A stretch of DNA of 64,000 nucleotides, taken from assembly GCA_020348445.1 (NCBI GenBank), contig CP070751.1:2297406-2361405 (forward strand). Reading direction: 5' to 3'. Position numbers and translations under genes: made by a program. Source of the stretch: Thermoplasmata archaeon. Lineage in GTDB: Archaea; Thermoplasmatota; Thermoplasmata; GCA-020350865. Positions 1-9,683 of this stretch are shown piece by piece; within the stretch, counting starts at the first letter, position 1, and the number at the start of each line of letters is the position of its first letter. Under the pieces are notes generated by a model. The model was not told where the DNA came from and made no database searches. It worked only from the letters and a program-made list of their open reading frames with translations.

Positions 1-3000
1 AATCAGGTACTGTCCAGTCCATCCACCAGTTGCCCTGCGAGTTGAAATCCCAGAGGTTACTGCCGTCATCGTAGCCCTGTATATTGACTGGATCATGGAC
101 GCTAGTGCTGCCATTGTTGTTGGCAATGTTGTTGTGATGAATGAGGTTGCTGGAAGAAGAATTGATGTAAACCGCGTAATATGAGTTATTGTTGATGTCG
201 TTATAGGAAATGATATTCTCATTGGATGATGATGAGATATTGATTCCGAATTCGCTGTTGTTTACTATGGTATTTTGACTTATAGTGTTGCTGCTTGAGG
301 ATTTGATCATAATACCGTCGATTGTGTTTGATAGGATATCGTTGTTTGTGATCTCATTGTAATTGCTCATGGAATAAAGGAAGATTCCTGACCTGTTATT
401 TGATGTGATCTCATTTCCAGATATGATGTTGTCGTTCGAGGAACTAAGACAGATACCGCTTTTTTTGTTTGATGTGATAGTGTTTGCCGAAATCGTGTTG
501 TCATTGCTGAAAAGCATGAGATTGACACCATGATCTCTATTCATGGTGATGTTGTTGCCTGAGATCGTGTTATTGTTGCAACCATTAGTAAAATAGATGC
601 CTTCATATATATTCCATGATATATTATTGCCTGAGATAATGTTGTTGCTGGATTTATGGAAGTAAATGCCACGATAATTTGAGAACACATTGTTGTTTGA
701 GATAATATTATCATTTGAATCATGCAATTCGATGGCATTCCACGATTGATTGGTGATATTATTGCCTGAGATTGTATTGTTTGTGCTTGAAAGCCAAAAA
801 GCAATGCCATAACCATTATATGAAATAGAGTTGCGAAAGATCGTGCTGCCGTTGGAGGACGAGAGATATATTCCATATAAAGTATCTGAAATGTGGTTGT
901 AAGAGATCGTGTCGTTGTTGGAACTTTCGAGATGTATACCTCGGCTGTTTGATTTGATAATGTTTTGATATATTGCGCAATTATTTGCATGGTCTAGATA
1001 TATGCCGGCATCCGATCCCCCGCTGTTTGTAATATTGAACTCTGTGATGGTCGTTAAGTTTGCCTCGATTATAACCACATGTCCATTCCCACCCCCATCT
1101 ATTACTGTTAGATTTCTATACTCACCCACGAGGTTCAGCGTCTTGTTCACTATAACATTCTCATAGTACCTTCCAATTGCTACCCATATCGTATGACCGT
1201 CCAGGGTATCAGGGTCGTCTATGGCTTCTTGTATCGAAAGGAATACCTCCAGTGTATCCAGATTGGTCACCGGATAGGCTGAAGGTAGTGTCCATCCACT
1301 GGAATTTGCCCATGGATAATGGTCTAAGTTAATTCCACCAGTTATGGGCCTGGGAATGTCCACGAACCTGTCGCCGTCGTCATTTGGTGTCGTCCAGTCG
1401 TCCCAGTGATTGCCACCTTGTGGATAGGGGAGGTTCCAGGAGTTGGTGCCATCATCATATCCATGTTGGGTGTTGGATATGAAATTGTTGTGATATATCA
1501 GGTTGCTGTTTGATCCTTCAAGGGAAATCCCTTCGTTGTTTGAAAAAACGTTATTATTCAAAATCGTAATGCCATCTGAAGATTCGAGGCGGATTCCATA
1601 TTGGGTGCTTAAACTGACATTGTTGCTAGAAATCGTGCCCCCGGTACAACTGTTAAAGTTGATGCCGATCCTGTGATCCGATATGTTATTTTCCGTGATA
1701 TTGTTGTTATTGGAATTACCGATGTAGACTGCAATATCGTTATTTTTGATTTTGTTATTCGAGATAGTGTTGTCATTGCCTTTATTTATAATATGGATTG
1801 CGCTCTGTATATTCCAGGTGATGTTGTTGCCGGAAATAGTGTTATTATTACACCAGAGAATAAGAAAGATACCCCAATCGTTGTCCGATACATTGTTATC
1901 CAAAATATCGTTGCCTGCTGAATTACTGAGGTAGATGCCTTCATCGGTGTTGGAAACCACATCATTTCCCGAAACAGTATTATTATTGCTTGAAAGAGAG
2001 AGTAGAATTCCATTATCATTGTGCGAGATGTTGTTGTCCAGAATCTTATTGTCGGTACTGGATGTAAATAGCACTATACCATAAATTAGGTTCCAGCTGA
2101 TATTGTTTGATAGGATCGTGTTGTTGCCGGAGGAGTTGAGGTATATGCCATTATAATTATTCAAGGCTGTGTTGTTAACGATTGTGTTGCCCTTGCTGGA
2201 GTGATCCAGGCAGATGCCATCGAGATTATTCCTGATGAAGTTGTTGCCAGAAATTACGTTGTTGCTGGAAGCATCGAGGTAGATGCCATAACGATCATTC
2301 ATGGTGATATCGCTGGAAGAGATCGTATTTCCATTGGAAGAATCCAGGTAAATGCCCTCCCGATTGTTCGAAGTTATATTGTTGCCAGAAATGATGTTAT
2401 TACCGGAAGCATCAAGGCGGATACCAATCCCACTGTTTTCAGAGATGTTGTTGCTCGTAATAGAGCTTTCGTGGGAAGAAGAAAGGCGGATTGCGGTATT
2501 CTCGTTAAAGATCACGGTATTGTTAATAACGGTGCTGTTTATGGAATCGTGTATTCTTATTCCGTAATCAGAAGTAAGATACCTCTGGGCGATCTCGATT
2601 TCTGAAAGCGAGCGGTTGTATATGGAGACCTCGTCTATGAGGCTGTCGATATACCTTCCACCGTAATCAGGGTTGTAACTGAAATTTACAGGATTTTCAT
2701 TTAAGGCGATAAGGCTGGGATATGGATTGTCCTGATTGCCTCCGTTCTCCTCGACTCCGTTTACGAATATTCTCACAAGCCCGGTAATACAGTTGAAGGT
2801 TCCAACAATATGGGTCCATTGATTCAAGGGGATGACCGTAGAAGACCATCTTGCTCTCCAGTCTCCATTTACATAAACATCCATTTGCGCGTAATTGCCG
2901 CTGTTAATCATCAGGTTGTATGCATAACCCTTGTAAACTATGGTCTGATGTGTTCCGGTATAGGATTCAAGTTTGACCCACGCCTCGATGGTGATGTTCT

Positions 3001-6000
3001 TCGTTATATTCAGGCTGTCAGATGTGGGGATGGTGACATAATTGTTACTTGACGCTTCGAAATCACCTGCTCTTTGGAATTTCCCAGATGCTGTGCTAAC
3101 ACCGTTTTCTGCTCTCCCGTCATTTCCCATTCCCGAGTAGTCAATCACTTCGCCTGCTGCCCCGCTCCAGGATGCCTCGTCCATCTTCCAGTATCCCACG
3201 AGGCCATTTTTATCGATATATGCCCTGCCAGAGATATTGTTTCCCTGGATTGTATTATCGTGGGAGTTTTCCAGATGAATATTATCGATTTTGTTCCCGT
3301 TCAGGATATTTTGGGTAACATTGTTTTCACTGGAACTCATTAAATATATTCCACTTTGCCTGTTGGAACACACTGTATTGTTCGAAACAGTATTGTTTTT
3401 AGAAGAATCGAGGAGGATGCCCACATTGTTGAATCTCACATCATTGTGGATAATTTCGTTGTTTTCGGAATCAATAATTCTTATTCCGCTTGTGGGGAAT
3501 TGATAAAGTCTGGCAACCTCGCTTTCTAAAAGCATGTAATTATAGATTCTGACCTCATCGATTTTACCGTGGAAAAACCAACCTTGAAAGTACATACCAA
3601 TCTGCATTGGACCTGTGCCAATATAAGCTCCAGTTGATGTATCACTTACTTCTAATATTCCGTCTCTGTACAATCTTCTTTCTCTGGTAACACCGTCATA
3701 GGTTCCAACCCAATGATGCCATTCATTGACATCGGGATATGGAATTGCAGTAACGAGGTCATCACCCCAGAACGCAAACGTGAATGTATCTTCCACTCGA
3801 TATCCAAAATGCAATCCCTCATTTTGTGCTTCTACTCCATGTGAAATAATAATATCCCCGGTACCTTTGCTTTCTCTATACGTCCAAGCCTCCAATGTAA
3901 AGGACTTCCCGACTCCCCCTATCTGCAAACTGGAACCGGCACCGACATCAACGTAATCCTCATTATCGTCGAATGTTCCCGCTCTTCCGAAATTAACTGC
4001 GGTGGTGTTTGCATTCCCATAAGCGGTCCCATGATTTGCCTTACCCGAGTGGTCCTCTACCTCACCTGGAATCCCACTCCATCTTCCTTCATCCATTTTC
4101 CAGTACGCGACAAGCCCGGAATCAATGATATCTTCCGGACCCACAACCACGTTCTCCTCAATCACATTGTCATTGGAATTTTCAAGAAGGATACCCTCCA
4201 GTTCATTATCAAGAAGGGAGTTGGAAATCATCGTGTTATTGTTAGAATTCACAAGGTGGATGCCGTTATCGTTGCTAAAGGCCAGGGTATTGTTGACAAG
4301 ATTGTTTCCATCTGAATGGGAAAGACATATACCGTACACGGAAATTGTAGCATGATACAAAGCATCAATCTCCCCTTGTGAAAGCGACCGGTTGTAAATC
4401 GCAAGCTCGTCCAATGCACCTTTCCAACCGCTAACCCATGACCACCCGATCCGCAATGGGTCATTCCCTGCATGAATTCCTCCAATATGCGGTTGTGTTC
4501 CTCTCAGGATGCCGTTTACGTAGATGCAAATATCCGAGCCGTCGTACGTGGCTACAATATGATACCAATTGTATGGTTCCACTGCCTCCGAGCTTACAAC
4601 TTCCGTATAACCGCTGGCAAATCCATTTGAGCTGACCCAGAAGCGGGGATATATCCCACTGGGATATAGCAAATCCAGCGCGTAGGCCATCTCACCAAGG
4701 TCCCAATTCTGATGTTTGTAAACGATTCCTCGATTCACAGTCACATCTTCAGGGTAAACCCATGCACTGATGGTAATCTCATCTGTAATATCCAGACTTG
4801 CAGAATCGCTCGCTTCGATATACTCGCCATTATCTGTAAAATAACCTGCCCTTCCGAATCTACCGAATCGGGTCTTTGGTTCGTTTACTGCAGTTCCGTG
4901 ATTCCCCTGACCCGAATCATCTGTAACCTCATTCTGGGTTGTGTCCCAGAACCTCTCATCCATCCTCCAGTATCCAACAAGATTGGTTTTATCAATATCC
5001 ACCAAGCTGTAAACGTTGTTATCCAGGATATCATTGTCATGGGAGTTTTCCAGATGCACATTATCGTCACCATTTCCCTTTAACGTATTTTGGCTGACAT
5101 TATTTTCACTGGAATTCACAAGATATATTCCGTTAAGTCTATTGGAACCAATTGTATTGTTAATGATATCATTGTATTCGGAGGAATGGAGAATGCAACC
5201 CCATTTGTTCAGGCTCACCTCATTTTTGGTAAGGCTGTTGTATGTGGAATCTTCAATTCTAATACCGCAGCCGGAAAAACGATAAAGACCTGCAATCTCA
5301 CTTTCGGTTAATGCGGAATCGTAGATTGCAACCTCGTCGATTACACCCTTGAAATATTGAGTATTGTAATCACTGAATCCTATGAAAAGATCGATTGGAG
5401 TTCCCGCTATACTGGCTGACCCGGTGGCCGAATTAACCAAGACACCGTTCACATACATCCTCAGGGTGGTGCCCTCTTTTTGTGCAACAATATGGTACCA
5501 TTGATCAGGAGATAATATCGGTCCATAAATATTCGAAATAACAGGGGTACCATCACCATACTCAAATTGAGGTTGGAAACCAGGTTGCGTCCTGATTCTA
5601 TAGCCCATGTAGTTACCTGCAAATCCACTGAATTTATGGACTATAGCGTCATGGTTGTCCTGTGCACCTTCAGGTTTGACCCAAACCGAGATTGTAATAT
5701 CCGATGTTATATTCAAACTGCTGGATTCGGGAACGCCTACAAAATCGTTTACTCCGTCGAAGTACCCTGCCCTGCCCATCTTTGCATCGTTTGTGGTATC
5801 TGCACTGCCATTTGTAAAGCCATGATTCTCGAAAATTCCAGAATCCCTCACATCGGAGTTTATTCCTTCCCACCTGCCCTCGTCCATCCTCCAGTTCCCC
5901 ACAAGTCCTGTTCTGTTAATTCCATCAATTCCCTCAACGATGTTCTCATCAATCACATTGCCGTGGGAGTTATCCAGATAGATATTGTCTCCTTTATTTC

Positions 6001-6520
6001 CCGCAAGGATATTGGAGGCTACCGTGTTATCGCTTGAGTTTACCAGGCGGATGCCGTATCGACCATTTGAGCGGATGATGTTGTTGGTGATGTTACAATT
6101 CTGGACATTATCCAGTTCTATCCCGGAATCAAAGGTGCCGTTTCCGCCGTTTGTGATGGTAAACCCGGTGATATTCACCCAGTGGGAGATGATATTCACA
6201 ACATCGCCAGTACCCTGGCCGTTTATGGTGGTATTTGAGGTTCCGTTTCCGATTATGGTGAGAGTCTTGTTCACTGTAATGCTCTCATTGTACGTACCTG
6301 CCCAGACATATATGGTGCCACCCTCAATGGAGTTGTTGATGGCGTCCTGAATGGTAGGGTAATCACCAGGCACGGTAATGGCTTCTGCATCCTCAACAAA
6401 ATTATTTATAACAATTAATCCCGTGAACATGGTCCCCAAAAGAAAAATAATAAGGATTGTAGACCTGATCTTTTTACTCGTTATGATAGAAAATTCAACT
6501 TTCTTATGATTCCCACTCAT
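1..6520 (-). CDS. Giant secreted beta-helix/LamG surface protein, C-terminus outside the window
   Basis: The minus strand is open from the ATG at 6518-6520 to the left edge (about 2,173 codons) and the frame is consistent at both ends. GGAGG lies eight bases before the start. A basic N-terminus and a hydrophobic stretch (ILIIFLLGTMFTGLIVI) look like a signal peptide or anchor. A NosD-like parallel beta-helix begins with PTIQDAINNS. Four LamG (concanavalin-like) modules follow, near 5.9-5.3, 5.0-4.4, 4.1-3.5 and 3.2-2.6 kb; each opens with LVGYWRMDE-type and closes with YNRSLSxxEI-type motifs and each is preceded by beta-helix rungs. A long run of ~22-residue rungs (GIYLxSSxxNxISxNNI) spans 2.6-1.5 kb, then a second NosD unit (LFLSIQEAIDD) runs from about 1.27 kb off the edge. 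The probable role is carbohydrate binding or adhesion on the cell surface; no catalytic motif is evident. Confidence 0.88.
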   Translation of the reverse strand, partial: MSGNHKKVEFSIITSKKIRSTILIIFLLGTMFTGLIVINNFVEDAEAITVPGDYPTIQDAINNSIEGGTIYVWAGTYNESITVNKTLTIIGNGTSNTTINGQGTGDVVNIISHWVNITGFTITNGGNGTFDSGIELDNVQNCNITNNIIRSNGRYGIRLVNSSDNTVASNILAGNKGDNIYLDNSHGNVIDENIVEGIDGINRTGLVGNWRMDEGRWEGINSDVRDSGIFENHGFTNGSADTTNDAKMGRAGYFDGVNDFVGVPESSSLNITSDITISVWVKPEGAQDNHDAIVHKFSGFAGNYMGYRIRTQPGFQPQFEYGDGTPVISNIYGPILSPDQWYHIVAQKEGTTLRMYVNGVLVNSATGSASIAGTPIDLFIGFSDYNTQYFKGVIDEVAIYDSALTESEIAGLYRFSGCGIRIEDSTYNSLTKNEVSLNKWGCILHSSEYNDIINNTIGSNRLNGIYLVNSSENNVSQNTLKGNGDDNVHLENSHDNDILDNNVYSLVDIDKTNLVGYWRMDERFWDTTQNEVTDDSGQGNHGTAVNEPKTRFGRFGRAGYFTDNGEYIEASDSASLDITDEITISAWVYPEDVTVNRGIVYKHQNWDLGEMAYALDLLYPSGIYPRFWVSSNGFASGYTEVVSSEAVEPYNWYHIVATYDGSDICIYVNGILRGTQPHIGGIHAGNDPLRIGWSWVSGWKGALDELAIYNRSLSQGEIDALYHATISVYGICLSHSDGNNLVNNTLAFSNDNGIHLVNSNNNTMISNSLLDNELEGILLENSNDNVIEENVVVGPEDIIDSGLVAYWKMDEGRWSGIPGEVEDHSGKANHGTAYGNANTTAVNFGRAGTFDDNEDYVDVGAGSSLQIGGVGKSFTLEAWTYRESKGTGDIIISHGVEAQNEGLHFGYRVEDTFTFAFWGDDLVTAIPYPDVNEWHHWVGTYDGVTRERRLYRDGILEVSDTSTGAYIGTGPMQIGMYFQGWFFHGKIDEVRIYNYMLLESEVARLYQFPTSGIRIIDSENNEIIHNDVRFNNVGILLDSSKNNTVSNNTVCSNRQSGIYLMSSSENNVTQNILNGNKIDNIHLENSHDNTIQGNNISGRAYIDKNGLVGYWKMDEASWSGAAGEVIDYSGMGNDGRAENGVSTASGKFQRAGDFEASSNNYVTIPTSDSLNITKNITIEAWVKLESYTGTHQTIVYKGYAYNLMINSGNYAQMDVYVNGDWRARWSSTVIPLNQWTHIVGTFNCITGLVRIFVNGVEENGGNQDNPYPSLIALNENPVNFSYNPDYGGRYIDSLIDEVSIYNRSLSEIEIAQRYLTSDYGIRIHDSINSTVINNTVIFNENTAIRLSSSHESSITSNNISENSGIGIRLDASGNNIISGNNITSNNREGIYLDSSNGNTISSSDITMNDRYGIYLDASSNNVISGNNFIRNNLDGICLDHSSKGNTIVNNTALNNYNGIYLNSSGNNTILSNNISWNLIYGIVLFTSSTDNKILDNNISHNDNGILLSLSSNNNTVSGNDVVSNTDEGIYLSNSAGNDILDNNVSDNDWGIFLILWCNNNTISGNNITWNIQSAIHIINKGNDNTISNNKIKNNDIAVYIGNSNNNNITENNISDHRIGINFNSCTGGTISSNNVSLSTQYGIRLESSDGITILNNNVFSNNEGISLEGSNSNLIYHNNFISNTQHGYDDGTNSWNLPYPQGGNHWDDWTTPNDDGDRFVDIPRPITGGINLDHYPWANSSGWTLPSAYPVTNLDTLEVFLSIQEAIDDPDTLDGHTIWVAIGRYYENVIVNKTLNLVGEYRNLTVIDGGGNGHVVIIEANLTTITEFNITNSGGSDAGIYLDHANNCAIYQNIIKSNSRGIHLESSNNDTISYNHISDTLYGIYLSSSNGSTIFRNSISYNGYGIAFWLSSTNNTISGNNITNQSWNAIELHDSNDNIISNNNVFSNYRGIYFHKSSNNIISGNNISWNIYEGIYFTNGCNNNTISGNNITMNRDHGVNLMLFSNDNTISANTITSNKKSGICLSSSNDNIISGNEITSNNRSGIFLYSMSNYNEITNNDILSNTIDGIMIKSSSSNTISQNTIVNNSEFGINISSSSNENIISYNDINNNSYYAVYINSSSSNLIHHNNIANNNGSTSVHDPVNIQGYDDGSNLWDFNSQGNWWMDWTVPD

Positions 6521-6857
6521 ATTTCATTCCTCCGGCGTTACTGTTTTATATCTTTCAATGTTGTAATAGGTTCATTCGCTGTAGGGCCATTCTTTGGACC
6601 AGATTCCACCTATACCAGACTTAGATATTAATGCTTTGGTAGTATATGATGTTATGCTGAATTCGAAGTCTTCGTTCAAATTCTATTGCAGGTTCACGGC
6701 TTGTTAAGGGGTGCTAATCAACGAATAACTGGATTATTTATGAATTATTTAATATTTTAGATATTGTAAAATAAATGTCTAAAAAGTGTTCCATAAATCA
6801 TTAATATGCAGGATTTAATATATTTATAGTCAATAATTTGACTCTCGGGGGTATTTT
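6521..6857. promoter_or_regulatory. Divergent intergenic region with promoters for both flanking surface proteins
   Basis: No gene is seen in these 337 bases. On the minus strand a TATA-like AAAGATATAAAAC lies about 25-30 bases before the ATG at 6520. On the plus strand a TATA box (TTAATATATTTATAG, 6815-6829) precedes the ATG at 6858 by about 30 bases, with GGGGG as a possible ribosome site. The part from 6776 is duplicated before the next gene. Confidence 0.6.
6776..6857 (+). promoter_or_regulatory. Duplicated promoter block of the SBBP gene pair, copy 1
   Basis: An upstream element TGTCTAAAAAGTGTTCCATA (from 6776), a TATA box (AATATATTTATAG) and CTCGGGGGT just before the ATG recur in the same order before the paralogue at 9684, at nearly the same distances (82 and 80 bases from the element to the start codon). 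The element ahead of the TATA box is a candidate activator site. Confidence 0.6.
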
Positions 6858-9572
6858 ATGGGGAAAAACAGTAGGCGACCAGTACTGGTAGGTATAGTAT
6901 TAATGATATTATTAACGGTGCAAATAGCGCCTTTCTGGGAACCGATACACGATAATGTTTCTTTTAAATCGGCCCTAACTGAACCTACAGAGGCAGACTT
7001 TGCTTCCCATGCTATTGAAAAATTGGTACCGTCAGAGCCTGAAAAAAGCCCTGTTGTCCAAGATGAGCATCCGTATTCTGCATCGGATCTTCCAGAAGTG
7101 GAACAAAGCTACTTCACAGAGAACCTTGGTCAATGGGAAGACCACATAAAGTTCCTTGCACAGACCTCTTTTGGTTATGCAGCATTTGCAGAAGATGGCA
7201 TTTACTATTATATGGTCCTTGGGGGGGAGGGCCATACCATAAAGATCACATTTGAGAATGCCGGGATATCCTTTCCTACTGGACTTGGCGATTGTGGATT
7301 CGAAAGTAACTTTTTTTACGGAAATGACCAAACCAAATGGATTTCTGAAGCAAGAAGTTACAAAGAAGTACTATATGAAAATGTATGGCCAGGCATCGCC
7401 ATCCTGTATTATTTCAAAGACAAAAATCTCAAGTATGACATAATTGTAGGTGAACATTCTAATCCCCAAGACATCTCATTTGTCGTAGAAGGACATAAGG
7501 AGCTGAATATCGGGGAAAATGGTCTTGAAATATCCATTTCAAAAAAGGTCCTAATAAGCGATACTGGCCTTGTTGCTTTCTACGAGGACGGGGAATCCGC
7601 ATCTATACAATTTAAAAAGATCAACGACAACACCTACGGTTTCGATGTTGACAAAAAGGACGGGAAAAAACTAACAATCGATCCAATTGTATTCTCAAGT
7701 TCAACATTCTTGGGCGGTTCGGGATATGACGTGGCAAGGGATATGGAGTTGGACTCAAATGGCAACATAATAATTCTTGCAGATACATGGTCAGTTGATT
7801 TCCCCAACACAACAGGGGCATATCAGACCTATAATGCTGGAGGTATGGATGTAGTTATCACGAAGATGGATCACAATACCAGCTACATAATATTCTCCAC
7901 CTATATCGGTGGCGTGACCTGCGATTTCCCCCATGCCTTGGATCTCGATGACGAGGGCTATATATATGCCACAGGTGAAACATGGTCCAGGGATTTCCCA
8001 ACAACTAACGGTACCTTCCAGGAAGAGGCCCCAGCAGGAAGTACAAATGTCTTTGTCCTAAAGCTCACATCCTCGGGTAGTGATCTGATATACTCCACAT
8101 ATGTAGGAAGCAGCTATCCCGACTGGGCTACAGACATCGAGATTTTAAATGGGTATGCCTATGTGGTGGGTTATACCTATTCTTATGATTTCCCTTATGT
8201 AGATTATCCAATTAATAATGCCCACGGGACTGTTTTTTTCTTTATCCTGAACCAGAATGCGTCAAACCTAACGCACACTGCATTTTGGGGTGGATTCCAA
8301 AACGAGATGGCATATTCATTGGAAATCGATTTTAATGGAGATATAGTGGTGGGTGGAACTACAAATTCCATGGATTTTCCCACCACAAAAGGAGTATATC
8401 AGGAAAATGCCACAGATTGGAACAACGGATTCCTGCTGAGGTACAGGCCGTCAACCAGCGAAATGCTATTCTCCACTTACATTGGCGGGAGTGCCCTAGA
8501 TGAAATTCGTTCAATATATTTGGATGCGAACAGTGATATATACTTCTCAGGCATCACAAATAACCCTGAGTCTTCTGGACAAATACCATTTCCCACAACT
8601 GAAGGGGCATATGATAGAACGTACAACGGAAGCAAGGACGCCTTTATTGGAAAGATGTTAAGTGATGGTACAAAGCTGATTTTTTCCACGTTATATGGCA
8701 GTCAAGGAGAAGAGACGGTGGGAAGCATCGATGTGGACAGCCAGGGCAATATTTACTTCATATGTAACCTGAATTCGGACGTGAACTTCACAGTCACACC
8801 AGATGCTTTTGATTGCACATTCAATCAGGAGGACGATGTGGTGTTTGCGGTTCTGAATGCCGATTGCTCAGATGTTCTTTATAGCACCTACCTGGGTGGA
8901 AATTTATCAGACTTGGGGGAAACCTGTCTTCTTTCCGGGACAGACGAAATTCTCCTTTTGGGAACCACAGCCTCCAAGGACTTTCCCTCTACAAATGGAT
9001 CGTATCAGACAGAAAACGATGGCTCCGGGGTTCTGTTTATCTCCAAATTTGTCGTTGGTGACTTTTTATTTTTGCACGAGGGATGGAACCTGATTTCCAT
9101 ACCTCTTGTTCAACAGGATGACAGTCTCACAAAAGTCCTTGGATCAATTTCCGGATGCTATGATGCAGTTCAATGGTATGATCCAACTGATACAAGAGAT
9201 TCCTGGAAGCACCACAAAGTGGGAAAACCTTATGGTAACGACCTGTTTAATTTAAATGAAAAAATGGGTTTCTGGATCCATATAACACAATCTGGAGGCA
9301 CACTATTCAATTATACTGGCATTCGCCCCTCGATGAATCAAATAATTTCCCTTCGTCAAGGCTGGAACCTTGTAGGTTACCCCTCTGAAACTGTGTACAA
9401 TCGAATCCAAGGATTGAACATAATCGATTTTGGCATCGAAGTGGATATGATAATCTGGTTCAACGCAAATTCCCAAACCTGGCATAAGATGGGTTCTGAA
9501 GATTATTTTGTGTTCGGCAGGGGTTATTATATCCATGCAAAAAGCGAATGTGATTGGGAAGTTCCTTTGTGA
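6858..9572 (+). CDS. SBBP-repeat beta-propeller surface protein with GWN tail
   Basis: This is a 904-residue secreted protein. Residues ~8-25 (VLVGIVLMILLTVQIAPF) are a signal peptide. Residues ~85-285 match the domain usually found before SBBP propellers (ENLGQWEDHIKFLAQTSFGY, VWPGIAILYY, LTIDPIVFSS). Residues ~285-720 hold repeated propeller blades with DFPTTxGAYQ and LIFSTYIGG motifs. From ~740 comes the two-part GWN tail: GWNLISIP, YDAVQWYD, GFWIHIT, then GWNLVGYP, IIWFN, GRGYYIHA, ending WEVPL. No transmembrane segment or known sorting motif follows. The start is fixed by a conserved promoter and by alignment with the paralogue 112 bases downstream. The likely role is a structural or binding protein on the cell surface; no enzymatic residues are recognisable. 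Confidence 0.85.
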   Translation: MGKNSRRPVLVGIVLMILLTVQIAPFWEPIHDNVSFKSALTEPTEADFASHAIEKLVPSEPEKSPVVQDEHPYSASDLPEVEQSYFTENLGQWEDHIKFLAQTSFGYAAFAEDGIYYYMVLGGEGHTIKITFENAGISFPTGLGDCGFESNFFYGNDQTKWISEARSYKEVLYENVWPGIAILYYFKDKNLKYDIIVGEHSNPQDISFVVEGHKELNIGENGLEISISKKVLISDTGLVAFYEDGESASIQFKKINDNTYGFDVDKKDGKKLTIDPIVFSSSTFLGGSGYDVARDMELDSNGNIIILADTWSVDFPNTTGAYQTYNAGGMDVVITKMDHNTSYIIFSTYIGGVTCDFPHALDLDDEGYIYATGETWSRDFPTTNGTFQEEAPAGSTNVFVLKLTSSGSDLIYSTYVGSSYPDWATDIEILNGYAYVVGYTYSYDFPYVDYPINNAHGTVFFFILNQNASNLTHTAFWGGFQNEMAYSLEIDFNGDIVVGGTTNSMDFPTTKGVYQENATDWNNGFLLRYRPSTSEMLFSTYIGGSALDEIRSIYLDANSDIYFSGITNNPESSGQIPFPTTEGAYDRTYNGSKDAFIGKMLSDGTKLIFSTLYGSQGEETVGSIDVDSQGNIYFICNLNSDVNFTVTPDAFDCTFNQEDDVVFAVLNADCSDVLYSTYLGGNLSDLGETCLLSGTDEILLLGTTASKDFPSTNGSYQTENDGSGVLFISKFVVGDFLFLHEGWNLISIPLVQQDDSLTKVLGSISGCYDAVQWYDPTDTRDSWKHHKVGKPYGNDLFNLNEKMGFWIHITQSGGTLFNYTGIRPSMNQIISLRQGWNLVGYPSETVYNRIQGLNIIDFGIEVDMIIWFNANSQTWHKMGSEDYFVFGRGYYIHAKSECDWEVPL

Positions 9573-9602
9573 TTCGCATTTGATGGTTATTTTGAAAATG
9601 AA

Positions 9603-9683
9603 GTGTCTAAAAAGTGTTCCATAATCCTTTAATACCTAGAGTTGAATATATTTATAGTCATAAATGACGCTCGGGGGTTTTTT
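9603..9683 (+). promoter_or_regulatory. Duplicated promoter block of the SBBP gene pair, copy 2
   Basis: TGTCTAAAAAGTGTTCCATA begins at 9604, a TATA box (AATATATTTATAG) lies at 9645-9657 and CTCGGGGG lies before the ATG at 9684. It matches the block at 6776-6857 and shows that the second paralogue has its own promoter rather than relying on read-through. Confidence 0.6.

Noticed and set aside
1673..2605. Several plus-strand frames rich in V, I and D
   Set aside because: They are antisense shadows of the repetitive beta-helix codons of the giant minus-strand gene.
9642..9683. Upstream start of the second SBBP gene
   Set aside because: The added 14 codons coincide with the TATA box, and the paralogue begins at the equivalent of 9684.
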